The position numbers were made by a program, and so were the translations under genes. A DNA stretch of 64,000 nucleotides from Sinomonas atrocyanea (GTDB lineage: Bacteria; Actinomycetota; Actinomycetes; Actinomycetales; Micrococcaceae). The first letter of the stretch is position 1. Each line of letters begins with the position of its first letter. The notes under the pieces are model-generated. The model ran no database searches and had not been told where the DNA came from. It saw nothing but the letters and a program-made list of their open reading frames with translations. Below are positions 19,818 to 28,520 of this stretch, one piece after another. The stretch lies in the NCBI RefSeq assembly GCF_001577305.1, contig NZ_CP014518.1, forward strand, positions 2,108,001 through 2,172,000, in the 5' to 3' direction.

Positions 19818-19875
19818 CGCCAGACGCGAAGGAGGCCCGCAGCACGGATGCTGCGGGCCTCCTTCGCGTCTGGCG
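19818..19875. terminator. Bidirectional terminator between ctaB and ctaA
   Basis: Perfect 27-bp inverted repeat (19818-19844 and 19849-19875) with a CGGA loop, 16 nt after ctaB. Its core GAAGGAGGCC matches the secG/pgl terminator. Confidence 0.85.
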
Positions 19876-19903
19876 CGGGAGCGGACTACGCCTTGGTGGG
19901 GTA

Positions 19904-20833
19904 CTACGCCTTGGGGCTGTACCGGGCGATGTCGGCCGCGTTGACCGCCGCCGCCATGAGGAGCGCCGAGACGAGCATGTGCGCCGCAACGAGGAGGGCG
20001 GGGATGCCGGTGTAGTACTGGGTGATCCCGAGGGCCGCCTGCAGGACCGTCAGGCCGAGGAGGGTGAGCACTCCGTTGCGGAAGGACCCGCGGATCCGGC
20101 GGGACAGGGTCGCGACGACGGCGAAGAGGGCGCCGAAGAGGACCAGGTACGCCGGAACCGCGTGGATGTGCGAGAACAGGTCCCAGTCCAGCCCGTTGCG
20201 CGGCGCGTTGGCGTCCCCGGCGTGCGGACCCGCGCCCGTCACGGTGACCCCCAGGACCACCGCCGCGGCTGTGGCCAGCGCCGTGGCGAGCGTGGCGGGC
20301 GCCATGGAGCCCGGCAGGGCCGGGTGCACCCGGTCCATGAAGCGCCCCGCGCGCCCGTAGGCCCGGTTGACGAGGAGCATCGACAGCACGACGAGGGCCA
20401 TCGAGACGAGGAAGTGGAGGCCGACGATCCAGGGGTTCAGGTGCGTCAGCACCGTGATCCCGCCGATGACCGCCTGCGCGGGAACGCTCGCGAGCAGCCC
20501 GACGGCAAGCCAGAACAGGTCCTTGCGCTCCTTGCGCAGGTTCCAGAGCATCACCAGCATCACCACCGCGACGGCGGTGAGCGCGAAGGTCAGGAGCCGG
20601 TTGCCGAACTCGATGATCCCGTGCACCCCCATCTCCGGTGTGGTGGTGATCGACTGCGCGGTGCAGCGGGGCCACGTGGGGCAGCCGAGCCCGGACGAGG
20701 TCAGGCGCACCGCGCCGCCGGTGAGGATCAGCACGATCTGCCCGACCAGGGAGGCGATCGCCATGGCACGGATGCGGCCGTCCACCTTCCGGGGGAGCCA
20801 GGAGGTGAGGCGGGTCAGGGTGGTGTCTGTCAT
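19904..20833 (-). CDS. ctaA: Heme A synthase
   Basis: Oxidises the methyl group of heme O to a formyl group, giving heme A for aa3 oxidase. The 309-residue membrane protein has about eight hydrophobic helices and the conserved heme-ligand histidines in HGIIEFGNRLL, HFLVSMALVV, HIHAVPAYL and HMLVSALLM. It also has the Cys-containing extracytoplasmic loop GLGCPTWPRC. ATG 20833 is chosen with GGAG 9 nt upstream; ATG 20848 would overlap the upstream ABC permease. It lies 5 nt downstream of that permease, so all three minus-strand genes may be co-transcribed. Confidence 0.95.
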   Translation of the reverse strand: MTDTTLTRLTSWLPRKVDGRIRAMAIASLVGQIVLILTGGAVRLTSSGLGCPTWPRCTAQSITTTPEMGVHGIIEFGNRLLTFALTAVAVVMLVMLWNLRKERKDLFWLAVGLLASVPAQAVIGGITVLTHLNPWIVGLHFLVSMALVVLSMLLVNRAYGRAGRFMDRVHPALPGSMAPATLATALATAAAVVLGVTVTGAGPHAGDANAPRNGLDWDLFSHIHAVPAYLVLFGALFAVVATLSRRIRGSFRNGVLTLLGLTVLQAALGITQYYTGIPALLVAAHMLVSALLMAAAVNAADIARYSPKA

Positions 20834-20838
20834 GGGTT

Positions 20839-21582
20839 TCAGCTCCATCGGAACCAGCGGGTGGCGGCGGCGCCGGCGAGCACGGTCCACGTCAGGAGCA
20901 CGGCGGCGGCAGGGACATTCAGGGAGCCTTCGAGGAAGGCCGAGCGAACGGCATCGCCGAGCGCTCCGGAGGGCAGGAACCCCACCACGGGGGCCAGGGC
21001 GGCGGGCACCCGCTGCACGGGCATGACGATTCCGCCGAGGACGCCGAGGAGGATCCAGACGAGGTTCGTGACGGCGAGGGTGGCCTCGGGGCGGGCCGTG
21101 CCCGCGATGAGCAGGCCCAGGGCGGTGAACGCCGCGGCACCCAGCGCCAGCAGCGGCAGCCCGAGGAGGATCCCGACGGCTCCCGGCCGCCACCCGAGGG
21201 CGAGCGCGGCGCCGCCGATGACGACGACCTGGACGGCCAGGACCACCAGGACCGCGAGGACCTTGCCCGCGATGAGTCCGCCGCGGCCGAGTGGGGTGGT
21301 CGAGAGGAAGCGGAGCACGCCGTAGCGGCGGTCGAAGCCGGTGGCGATGCCCTGGCCGGTGAACCCGACGCTCATGGTGCACAGGGCGAGCACGCCGGGG
21401 GCGGCGACCGCGATCCTGCTCGGCCCCAGCCCGTCGAGGACGGGAGTGACGGTGAGCCCGATGAGCGCGAGGAGCGGGAGCACGATCATGAGCGTGAGCT
21501 GCTCGCCGTTGCGCAGCATCGCGGCCGTCTCGTACCGTCCCTGCTGCCAGACGCGGCGCGTGAGCCCTGCGGCGCCGCTCAT
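20839..21582 (-). CDS. ABC-2 type transporter permease
   Basis: Membrane component of an ABC exporter. The 247-residue protein has about six hydrophobic helices, with the first after NGEQLTLMIVLPLLALIG and a DRRYGVLRFLSTTPLGR loop typical of ABC-2 permeases. ATG 21582 overlaps the ATPase stop by 4 nt. Substrate is unknown. In Micrococcaceae this pair commonly lies between ctaA and sufR; a link to heme or copper delivery is possible but not shown by the sequence. Confidence 0.88.
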   Translation of the reverse strand: MSGAAGLTRRVWQQGRYETAAMLRNGEQLTLMIVLPLLALIGLTVTPVLDGLGPSRIAVAAPGVLALCTMSVGFTGQGIATGFDRRYGVLRFLSTTPLGRGGLIAGKVLAVLVVLAVQVVVIGGAALALGWRPGAVGILLGLPLLALGAAAFTALGLLIAGTARPEATLAVTNLVWILLGVLGGIVMPVQRVPAALAPVVGFLPSGALGDAVRSAFLEGSLNVPAAAVLLTWTVLAGAAATRWFRWS

Positions 21583-22577
21583 GCGGCCCTCCCGTCGCGA
21601 CGCGCGGCCTCGTCCTCGGCCGCCGACTCGGCGGCGATCGAGAGGAAGACGTCCTGGAGGTTGGCGGTGCCCAGCTCGAGCGAGTGCGGCATGATGTCGC
21701 GCGCGTGCAGCCACTGGGCCACGGCGAGGAGGTCCGCGGGGGTGAGCTCGCCGTCGACCGTGTAGTGGCCGGCAGAGGCCTCGGTGACCGTGACGCCCTC
21801 CGCGGCGCGGTCGGCGAACGCCGCCGCGAGGTCGAGGCCGGGCCGCGACCTCAGCGTGAGCCGCGACCGGGTGCCCTCGCGGCGGGCCAGGATCTCGCCG
21901 ACGGTGCCGCTCGTGACCACACGGCCCCGGTCGAGGATGTGGACCACGTCGGCGAGCCGCTCGGCGTCGTCCAGGAGGTGGGTGGTGAGAATGACGCCGA
22001 GGCCGTCGCGGCGCAGTTCGTCGATCAGGTCCACGACGAGCTGGCGCGACTGGGGGTCGAGGCCGGCGCTGGGCTCGTCGAGGAAGACGACCTCGGGCCG
22101 CCCGATGAGCGCGGCGGCGAGGGCGACCCGCTGCTTCTGGCCGCCGGAGAGCCGCCGGATCGTGGTGGACGCGAACTCGTGGATCCCGAGCCGCTCGGCC
22201 AGCTCGCCGACGGGGCGCGGGTCCGCGTACATGCCGGCGACGTGCGCGAGCAGGGCCAGCGGCCGCGCGGCGGGGGGAAGGCCGCCCTCCTGGAGCATGA
22301 TGCCGACGCGGGCGCGCAGCGCGGCGTCGGCCTTCTCAGGGTCCTCGCCGAGGAGACGGACGACGCCGGCGGTGCGCCTCTGCAGGCCCTGCGCGCACTC
22401 GAGCGTGGTCGTCTTCCCGGCGCCGTTGACGCCGAGGATCACGGTGATCTCGCCGGCGTTCGCCGTGAGGTCGACTCCTGCCAGCACCCTCTTCATGCGG
22501 CCCTCGAGAGAGGGGAGGGGGCCGACGTCCTTCACCAGGCCTTCTATCTCGAGGCAGGGGGTACCGGTCTGTAGCAC
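21579..22577 (-). CDS. ABC transporter ATP-binding protein
   Basis: ATPase of the ABC-2 exporter. The 332-residue protein carries Walker A GVNGAGKTT, signature RLSGGQKQR, Walker B VVFLDEPSAGLD and H-loop TTHLLDD. After the nucleotide-binding domain (to about residue 230) comes a roughly 90-residue C-terminal region common in drug/antibiotic exporter ATPases. The GTG start is exactly 6 nt after a TAGAAT -10 box, so translation is likely leaderless. It is divergent from sufR. Confidence 0.93.
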   Translation of the reverse strand: MLQTGTPCLEIEGLVKDVGPLPSLEGRMKRVLAGVDLTANAGEITVILGVNGAGKTTTLECAQGLQRRTAGVVRLLGEDPEKADAALRARVGIMLQEGGLPPAARPLALLAHVAGMYADPRPVGELAERLGIHEFASTTIRRLSGGQKQRVALAAALIGRPEVVFLDEPSAGLDPQSRQLVVDLIDELRRDGLGVILTTHLLDDAERLADVVHILDRGRVVTSGTVGEILARREGTRSRLTLRSRPGLDLAAAFADRAAEGVTVTEASAGHYTVDGELTPADLLAVAQWLHARDIMPHSLELGTANLQDVFLSIAAESAAEDEAARRDGRAA

Positions 22578-22583
22578 CTGCCC

Positions 22584-22589
22584 ATTCTA
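22584..22589 (-). promoter_or_regulatory. -10 element of the ABC ATPase gene (leaderless)
   Basis: On the minus strand TAGAAT is followed by 6 nt and the GTG start at 22577. Confidence 0.55.
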
Positions 22590-22697
22590 CGCAAGGTAGT
22601 AGTGCGTTCCCTGGGGGCGCCGCACACCGGCCGCGGAGGCCCCGGATTCCGCGGAGGGCGTGATAAGCATCTCCTTACTGGAGACCGGGGGGATATT

Positions 22698-22712
22698 AGG
22701 CAATGATTGTCT
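22698..22712 (+). promoter_or_regulatory. Candidate SufR operator upstream of sufR
   Basis: AGGCAATGATTGTCT is a 15-bp palindrome with one mismatched pair around a central G. It ends one base before the proposed GTG of sufR. In mycobacteria and cyanobacteria SufR represses its own operon from a palindrome near the promoter. That this palindrome is the site is inference. Confidence 0.35.
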
Positions 22713-22713
22713 T

Positions 22714-23469
22714 GTGTATTCCGTGACCTCTCCGAAGCCCGATGCCCGGGCCGATGCTGAGGACCGCACCCGGGACCGCGTCCTCAGCGCGGTCCTCGAG
22801 CACGGGCCGGTCAGCGCGGCCGAGCTGGGCGAGATGCTCAACGTCACGCCCGCCGCGGTCCGACGCCATCTCGACGCCCTCACTGCGGCAGGCGTCGTGG
22901 AGGTCAAGCGGGTCGCGACGTCCGGCGCCGGTGCGGGACGTCCCGCCCGGAGGTACGTGCTGACCTCGAGGGGCCAGTCCACGATCGGCGACGACTACCT
23001 CGCGATCGCCCGCAAGGCGCTCGAGCGGCTCGGTGAGCTCGGTGGCCCCGGCGCCGTGGAGGACTTCGCCCATGAGCGGTTCGCGGCCATGGAGAGGCGC
23101 TACCAGCCCCTCGTGGACGCGGCCGGCGAGGACATCGCCGCGCGGGCGCGGGCCCTCGCCGAGGCGCTCACGGCCGACGGCTTCGTCGCGTCCGCCGCCT
23201 CCGTCCAGGCCAAGGCCCCGCTGCCTGTCCACCTGGGCAGCATCCAGCTCTGCCAGGGGCACTGCCCCGTGCAGCAGCTCGCCGCGGAATTCCCCGTCTT
23301 CTGCGACAGCGAGACGGCAGCGTTCTCACGCCTGCTCGGCGTGGACGTCCGCCGGCTCTCGACCCTCGCGCAGGGCGGGCACGTGTGCACGACCCACATT
23401 CCTACCGGGCGGGGCCAGCTGAGGCTGCCCGGCGCGGAGACCGCAACCAACCAGCAAGAGAGGCCGTGA
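22714..23469 (+). CDS. sufR: SufR-type Fe-S cluster repressor of the suf operon
   Basis: SufR senses Fe-S cluster status and represses suf genes. The product has an N-terminal winged helix (HGPVSAAELGEMLNVTPAAVRRHLDAL, with the wing GAGRPARRY) and C-terminal cysteines for a [4Fe-4S] cluster: Cys180, Cys184, Cys197 and Cys225 counted from the GTG at 22714. The start is uncertain: GTG 22660, 22714 or 22723 are in frame and none has a clear ribosome-binding site. The stop overlaps the sufB start (TGATG), placing it first in the operon. Confidence 0.9.
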   Translation: MYSVTSPKPDARADAEDRTRDRVLSAVLEHGPVSAAELGEMLNVTPAAVRRHLDALTAAGVVEVKRVATSGAGAGRPARRYVLTSRGQSTIGDDYLAIARKALERLGELGGPGAVEDFAHERFAAMERRYQPLVDAAGEDIAARARALAEALTADGFVASAASVQAKAPLPVHLGSIQLCQGHCPVQQLAAEFPVFCDSETAAFSRLLGVDVRRLSTLAQGGHVCTTHIPTGRGQLRLPGAETATNQQERP

Positions 23470-24956
23470 TGACGGATCAATTAGCTGAGAACCGCGCCGC
23501 GACGGCCGGGGGCCAGGCCGGCGCCGGGTCCACGGTGATCGCGGAGATCCTGGAGAAGAACCCCGAGCTCCACGGGATCGGCACGTACGAGTACGGATGG
23601 GCCGACAAGGACGACGCCGGCGCGAACGCGCGCCGCGGCCTGGGCGAGGACGTGGTCCGGGACATCTCTGCCAAGAAGGGCGAGCCCGAGTGGATGCTCG
23701 AGACGCGCCTGAAGGGCCTGAAGTACTTCGACCGCAAGCCCATGCCGCTGTGGGGCGCGGACCTGTCGGGGATCGACTTCGACAACATCAAGTACTTCGT
23801 CCGCTCCACGGAGAAGCAGGCCGCCTCGTGGGAGGACCTGCCCGAGGACATCCGCAACACCTACGAGAAGCTCGGCATCCCGGAGGCCGAGCGCTCCCGC
23901 CTGGTCGCGGGCGTCGCGGCCCAGTACGAGTCCGAGGTGGTCTACCACCAGATCCGCGAGGACCTCGAGGCCCAGGGCGTGATCTTCCTCGACACGGACA
24001 CCGCGCTCAAGGAGCACCCGGAGTTCTTCCAGGAGTACTTCGGCACCGTGATCCCGGTCGGCGACAACAAGTTCGCCTCCCTCAACACGGCCGTGTGGTC
24101 CGGCGGCTCGTTCGTGTACGTGCCCAAGGGCGTCCACGTCGAGATCCCGCTGCAGGCCTACTTCCGCATCAACACGGAGAACATGGGCCAGTTCGAGCGG
24201 ACGCTCATCATCGCGGACGAGGACTCCTACGTCCACTACATCGAGGGCTGCACGGCCCCGATCTACACGTCCGACTCGCTGCACTCGGCCGTGGTGGAGA
24301 TCGTCGTGAAGAAGGGCGCCCGCGTCCGCTACACGACCATCCAGAACTGGTCGAACAACGTCTACAACCTCGTCACCAAGCGCGCCATCTGCCATGAGGG
24401 CGCGACGATGGAGTGGATCGACGGCAACATCGGCTCCAAGGTCACGATGAAGTACCCGGCGGTCTACCTCGTGGGCGAGCACGCCAAGGGCGAGACCCTC
24501 TCGATCGCGTTCGCGGGCGAGGGCCAGCACCAGGACACCGGATCCAAGATGGTGCACATCGCGCCGAACACCAAGTCCTCGATCGTGTCGAAGTCCGTGG
24601 CCCGCGGCGGAGGCCGCGCGGCGTACCGCGGGCTCGTCCAGGTCCGCGAGGGCGCGAAGCACTCCGCCAACACGGTCCGCTGCGACGCGCTCCTCGTCGA
24701 CACGATCTCGCGCTCCGACACCTACCCGTACATCGACATCCGCGAGGACGACGTCGTGCTCGGCCACGAGGCGACCGTATCGCGGGTGTCCGAGGAACAG
24801 CTCTTCTACCTCATGTCCCGCGGCCTGCCCGAGGACGAGGCCATGGCGATGATCGTGCGCGGCTTCATCGAGCCGATCGCCCGCGAGCTCCCCATGGAGT
24901 ACGCCCTCGAGCTGAACCGCCTGATCGAACTGCAGATGGAAGGGTCCGTCGGCTGA
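23469..24956 (+). CDS. sufB: Fe-S cluster assembly scaffold SufB
   Basis: SufB is the main scaffold of the SufBC2D complex on which Fe-S clusters are built. The 495-residue protein shows the SufB beta-helix core with conserved VYVPKGVHVEIPLQAYF, EDSYVHYIEGCTAP and the C-terminal LFYLMSRGLPEDEA. ATG 23469 overlaps the sufR stop; the N-terminal family sequence (IGTYEYGWADKDDAG) follows. The stop overlaps sufD by 1 nt. Confidence 0.98.
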   Translation: MTDQLAENRAATAGGQAGAGSTVIAEILEKNPELHGIGTYEYGWADKDDAGANARRGLGEDVVRDISAKKGEPEWMLETRLKGLKYFDRKPMPLWGADLSGIDFDNIKYFVRSTEKQAASWEDLPEDIRNTYEKLGIPEAERSRLVAGVAAQYESEVVYHQIREDLEAQGVIFLDTDTALKEHPEFFQEYFGTVIPVGDNKFASLNTAVWSGGSFVYVPKGVHVEIPLQAYFRINTENMGQFERTLIIADEDSYVHYIEGCTAPIYTSDSLHSAVVEIVVKKGARVRYTTIQNWSNNVYNLVTKRAICHEGATMEWIDGNIGSKVTMKYPAVYLVGEHAKGETLSIAFAGEGQHQDTGSKMVHIAPNTKSSIVSKSVARGGGRAAYRGLVQVREGAKHSANTVRCDALLVDTISRSDTYPYIDIREDDVVLGHEATVSRVSEEQLFYLMSRGLPEDEAMAMIVRGFIEPIARELPMEYALELNRLIELQMEGSVG

Positions 24957-26242
24957 TGACTGAGATGACCGAAGAGAAGACCGCAGAGAAGGCCCGCATC
25001 GGCGCCCCGTCGATCCCCGGGCTCACGGAGGAGGGCGAGAGCCTCAGCCCGCTCGAGCCCGCCGGGCAGACCTCGCCGCTGGGCGGGGCCGCCTCGAAGG
25101 CGCACTCGCACGGCGGGGGCTACGGCATCCCGGACAGCTCGCGCGCCGGGCGCCTGACGTCCTACCGGCTCGAGGACTTCCCCGCGATCAGGGGCACCGA
25201 GGAGGAGTGGCGCTTCACGCCCGTCAAGCGCCTCGGCGGCCTGCAGACCGCGGCGCTCGACGGCGCCGCCCCGGCCGTCGCCGTCGAGGGGCCCGAGCAG
25301 GTCCGCGTCGAGACCGTGGGGCGCGACGACGCCCGCATCGGCTCGGCCGGCATCCCCGAGGACCGCGTCTCCGCCAACGCGTGGGCGCACTTCACCGAGG
25401 CCACGGTCGTCACGGTGCCCGCGGGCGCCGAGCTGGCGGACCGGGTCCTCGTGACCGTGACCGGAGCGGGCTCCGCGCCGGCCGCGCAGCACGTCGTGGT
25501 CGTCGCCGAGCAGGGCTCCCGGGCCGTCGTCGTGCTCAACCACGTCGGTGAGGCCGTCGTCGCCGAGAACGTCGAGATCGTGCTCGAGGACGGTGCGGAC
25601 CTCACGGTCGTGAGCCTGCAGGAGTGGTCCGACACCTCGGTACACGCCTCGAGCCAGCAGGTCAAGGTGGGCCGCGACGCGCACCTGAAGCACATCGTCG
25701 TCAGCCTGGGCGGCTCGCTCGTCCGCGTGACCCCGACGGCCCGGTTCGCGGCCCCCGGCGGCGAGGTCGAGCTCTACGGCCTCTACTTCGCCGACGCCGG
25801 CCAGCACCTCGAGCACCGCACCTACGTGGACCACGCCCAGCCGAACTGCGTCTCCAACGTCCTGTACAAGGGCGCACTGCAGGGCAAGGACGCACGCACG
25901 GTGTGGGTCGGCGACGTGCTGATCCAGAAGCAGGCCGAGGGCACCGACAGCTACGAGAAGAACCAGAACCTGGTCCTCACCGACGGCTGCCGCGCCGACT
26001 CCGTGCCGAACCTCGAGATCGAGACCGGCCTCATCGAGGGCGCCGGCCACGCGAGCGCGACCGGCCGCTTCGACGACGAGCACCTGTTCTACCTCATGGC
26101 GCGCGGCATCCCCGAGGATGTGGCCCGCCGGCTCGTGGTGCGCGGCTTCCTGAACGAGATCATCCAGAAGATCGGCGTCCAGGGCATCGAGGACCACCTG
26201 ACCGAAGCCGTCGAGCGCGAGCTCGAAGCCGGCGAGAACTGA
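24956..26242 (+). CDS. sufD: Fe-S cluster assembly protein SufD
   Basis: SufD pairs with SufB in SufBC2D and helps iron entry. The 428-residue protein shares the SufB/D beta-helix and the ending HLFYLMARGIPEDVARRLVVRGF. Its N-terminal 70 residues are charged and include a His/Gly patch HSHGGGYGI. ATG 24956 overlaps the sufB stop (TGATG); the same frame upstream runs through sufB antisense to family sequence and is not part of the gene. Confidence 0.97.
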   Translation: MTEMTEEKTAEKARIGAPSIPGLTEEGESLSPLEPAGQTSPLGGAASKAHSHGGGYGIPDSSRAGRLTSYRLEDFPAIRGTEEEWRFTPVKRLGGLQTAALDGAAPAVAVEGPEQVRVETVGRDDARIGSAGIPEDRVSANAWAHFTEATVVTVPAGAELADRVLVTVTGAGSAPAAQHVVVVAEQGSRAVVVLNHVGEAVVAENVEIVLEDGADLTVVSLQEWSDTSVHASSQQVKVGRDAHLKHIVVSLGGSLVRVTPTARFAAPGGEVELYGLYFADAGQHLEHRTYVDHAQPNCVSNVLYKGALQGKDARTVWVGDVLIQKQAEGTDSYEKNQNLVLTDGCRADSVPNLEIETGLIEGAGHASATGRFDDEHLFYLMARGIPEDVARRLVVRGFLNEIIQKIGVQGIEDHLTEAVERELEAGEN

Positions 26243-26290
26243 CAACGACCTTTAGGCCAGCCCGGTCCGCCGGGCAGTAGGAGAACACAC

Positions 26291-27067
26291 ATGTCCACAC
26301 TGGAGATCAAGGACCTGCACGTCTCGATCGAGACGGAGCAGGGCGTCAAGGAGATCCTCAAGGGTGTCACCCTCACCGTGAAGACGGGGGAGACCCACGC
26401 GATCATGGGCCCCAACGGCTCCGGCAAGTCCACCCTCGCCTCGACGATCGCGGGCCACCCGCGGTACACCGTCACCTCGGGCTCGATCACGCTCGACGGC
26501 GAGGACGTCCTCGCGATGAGCGTGGACGAGCGCGCCCGCGCGGGCCTGTTCCTCGCCATGCAGTACCCCGTGGAGATCCCGGGCGTCACCATGACGAACT
26601 TCCTGCGCACCGCGAAGACCGCGATCGACGGCGAGGCCCCCGCGATCCGCCACTGGACCAAGGACGTCAAGGCGGCCATGGCGCAGCTGCGCATCGACGC
26701 GGACTTCGCCCAGCGCAACGTCAACGAGGGCTTCTCCGGCGGCGAGAAGAAGCGCGTCGAGATCCTCCAGCTCGAGCTGTTCAAGCCGAAGTTCGCGATC
26801 CTCGACGAGACCGACTCCGGCCTCGACGTCGACGCCCTCAAGATCGTCTCGGAGGGCGTGAACCGCGCCCACGCCGAGGGCAACATGGGCACGCTGCTCA
26901 TCACCCACTACACGCGGATCCTGCGCTACATCAAGCCGCAGTTCGTGCACGTGTTCGTGGACGGCCGCATCGCGGAGCAGGGCGGCCCGGAGCTCGCCGA
27001 CCGCCTCGAGGACGAGGGCTACGACCGCTACCTCACCGGCGCGGGCTCCGCGACGGCCACGGCCTGA
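26291..27067 (+). CDS. sufC: Fe-S cluster assembly ATPase SufC
   Basis: ABC-type ATPase that powers structural change in SufBC2D. The 258-residue protein has Walker A GPNGSGKST, signature FSGGEKKR, the SufC-specific Walker B ILDETDSGLD, and the H-loop THYTR. AGGAG lies 9 nt before the ATG, 48 nt after sufD. Confidence 0.98.
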   Translation: MSTLEIKDLHVSIETEQGVKEILKGVTLTVKTGETHAIMGPNGSGKSTLASTIAGHPRYTVTSGSITLDGEDVLAMSVDERARAGLFLAMQYPVEIPGVTMTNFLRTAKTAIDGEAPAIRHWTKDVKAAMAQLRIDADFAQRNVNEGFSGGEKKRVEILQLELFKPKFAILDETDSGLDVDALKIVSEGVNRAHAEGNMGTLLITHYTRILRYIKPQFVHVFVDGRIAEQGGPELADRLEDEGYDRYLTGAGSATATA

Positions 27068-27107
27068 CACGGGCCACGGCCACCACTTCGACACTGGGAA
27101 GGCAGTG

Positions 27108-27437
27108 ATGACAGAGATCCAGCCCGCACCGACATCGCTCGAGGACGTCGAGGAGCGTCTCAAGGACGTGATCGACCCCGAGCTCGGCGTCAACGTCGTG
27201 GACCTGGGGCTCGTCTATGGGCTCGAGTACGGCGAGGACGGGGCGCTGCTGATCAGCATGACGCTCACGACCGCCGCATGCCCGCTCACGGACATCCTCG
27301 AAGAACAGGTCGGCAACGTCCTCGACGGCGTTGTCGACGAATGGCGCCTCAACTGGGTGTGGATGCCGCCATGGGGTCCCGAGCGGATCACCGAGGACGG
27401 GCGCGACCAGATGCGCGCCCTCGGCTTCAACATCTAG
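27108..27437 (+). CDS. DUF59/MIP18 family Fe-S assembly factor (SufT-like)
   Basis: Small Fe-S maturation protein of the PaaD/MIP18 family, often last in suf operons. The 109-residue protein has the diagnostic DVIDPELGVNVVDLGLVYG and the MTLTTAACPLTD loop with the conserved cysteine. GGAAGG sits 8 nt before ATG 27108; a GTG one codon earlier is possible. No sufS or sufU gene lies between it and sufC, unlike the commonest actinobacterial layout. The operon ends with two hairpins. Confidence 0.93.
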   Translation: MTEIQPAPTSLEDVEERLKDVIDPELGVNVVDLGLVYGLEYGEDGALLISMTLTTAACPLTDILEEQVGNVLDGVVDEWRLNWVWMPPWGPERITEDGRDQMRALGFNI

Positions 27438-27441
27438 AGCA

Positions 27442-27460
27442 GCGGGTCCTCGGGACCCGC
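27442..27460 (+). terminator. Small hairpin after the suf operon
   Basis: 8-bp stem GCGGGTCC/GGACCCGC with a TCG loop, 4 nt after the stop. Confidence 0.55.
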
Positions 27461-27464
27461 GAGC

Positions 27465-27518
27465 GCACGACGGCGGCCGGTTGCCTTCCCCGCGGAAGGC
27501 GACCGGCCGCCGTCGTGC
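27465..27518. terminator. Bidirectional terminator between suf operon and ypfJ-like gene
   Basis: 25-bp stem (27465-27489 with 27494-27518, one wobble) and CCGC loop between convergent genes. The outer arm GCACGACGGCG recurs in hairpins at 52040 and, lacking its first G, at 63798. Confidence 0.8.
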
Positions 27519-27541
27519 GTGCGGCAGGCGCGGCGAGCACG

Positions 27542-28444
27542 CTAGACGCGGCCGGCGAGGGTGTTGCACTGCTTGAGGTCCCCGCCGCTGAAGCCGCGCA
27601 TGAACCACGTCTGGCGCTGCTGGCTCGTGCCGTGCGTGTAGCTCTCGGGATCCACGCGCCCGGTCGCGGACTTCTGGATCCGGTCGTCGCCCACGGAGGC
27701 CGCGGCAGAGAGCGCGTCCTGGACGTCCTTCTGGGTGATCGGCTGCAGGTACGGCTTCCCCGTGGCCGGGTCGTCGGTGGTGCTCGCATAGTGCGCCCAC
27801 ATGCCGGCGAGGCAGTCCGCCTGGAGCTCCACGCGCACGCTCCCGGACTCCGGGCCCTGCGGGTCCCTCTGGGCGTAGCCGAGGGTGCCGACGAGGTCCT
27901 GGACGTGGTGGCCGAACTCGTGGGCCACCACGTACTCCTGGGCCAGCGGCCCTCCCGAGGATCCGAACCGGGTCACGAGCTCGTCGAAGAAGCCCGGGTC
28001 GAAGTACGCGGTGACGTCCCCGGAGCAGTAGAACGGGCCGACGGCCGTCGTCGCGGGCCCGCACGCGGTCGAGGTCTGCCCGGTGAACACGACCGCCTTG
28101 GGCCGGGTGTAGCGGACGCCCTGCGACGGCAGGTAGCCCGCCCAGAAGGCGTTGACGCTGTTGACCGTCCCGACGATGCGGCAGTCGAGCCGCTGCGCGG
28201 CGTCGGCTCCGGTGCGGCACTGGCTCGCCCCGGCGCTGGCCTGGCCGGTGGCGGTCCCGGGCTGCCCGGAGCCGCCCGTGAGGTCGCCGAGGAGCCCAGG
28301 ATTCACCCCGAGGAGCGTCAGCGCGAGCACGAGGAGGGCCCCGCCCACGCCGCCGCCGATCAGCGGCCCCCGGCCCAGCCCTCCGCCGCCGCGCCGGTCC
28401 TCGACCTGCGACGGGTCCAGCTGGCTGCCATCGTTGAAGCTCAT
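27542..28444 (-). CDS. YpfJ-like predicted zinc metallopeptidase, membrane-anchored
   Basis: Member of the neutral zinc metallopeptidase family typified by E. coli YpfJ. The 300-residue protein has a short cytoplasmic N terminus, one membrane helix (about residues 28-47, glycine- and leucine-rich), a low-complexity linker, and a secreted domain with the zinc motif HEFGHHVQDL and downstream ELQADCLAGMWA. Biological substrates of the family are unknown. The ATG is exactly 6 nt after TAGCGT, indicating a leaderless message. It is divergent from the acyl-CoA ligase. Confidence 0.9.
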   Translation of the reverse strand: MSFNDGSQLDPSQVEDRRGGGGLGRGPLIGGGVGGALLVLALTLLGVNPGLLGDLTGGSGQPGTATGQASAGASQCRTGADAAQRLDCRIVGTVNSVNAFWAGYLPSQGVRYTRPKAVVFTGQTSTACGPATTAVGPFYCSGDVTAYFDPGFFDELVTRFGSSGGPLAQEYVVAHEFGHHVQDLVGTLGYAQRDPQGPESGSVRVELQADCLAGMWAHYASTTDDPATGKPYLQPITQKDVQDALSAAASVGDDRIQKSATGRVDPESYTHGTSQQRQTWFMRGFSGGDLKQCNTLAGRV

Positions 28445-28450
28445 GGACCC

Positions 28451-28456
28451 ACGCTA
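28451..28456 (-). promoter_or_regulatory. -10 element of the ypfJ-like gene (leaderless)
   Basis: TAGCGT on the minus strand, 6 nt before the ATG at 28444. Confidence 0.5.
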
Positions 28457-28508
28457 GCCGTCGCGTCACGATCGCGGGCGCACCGGGGAGACACCGGCGG
28501 CGCGCCGA

Positions 28509-28514
28509 TAGAAT
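28509..28514 (+). promoter_or_regulatory. -10 element of the acyl-CoA ligase gene (leaderless)
   Basis: TAGAAT, then 6 nt, then ATG 28521. Together with the opposing box at 28451-28456 it forms a compact divergent promoter pair. Confidence 0.55.
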
Positions 28515-28520
28515 TCCCCC

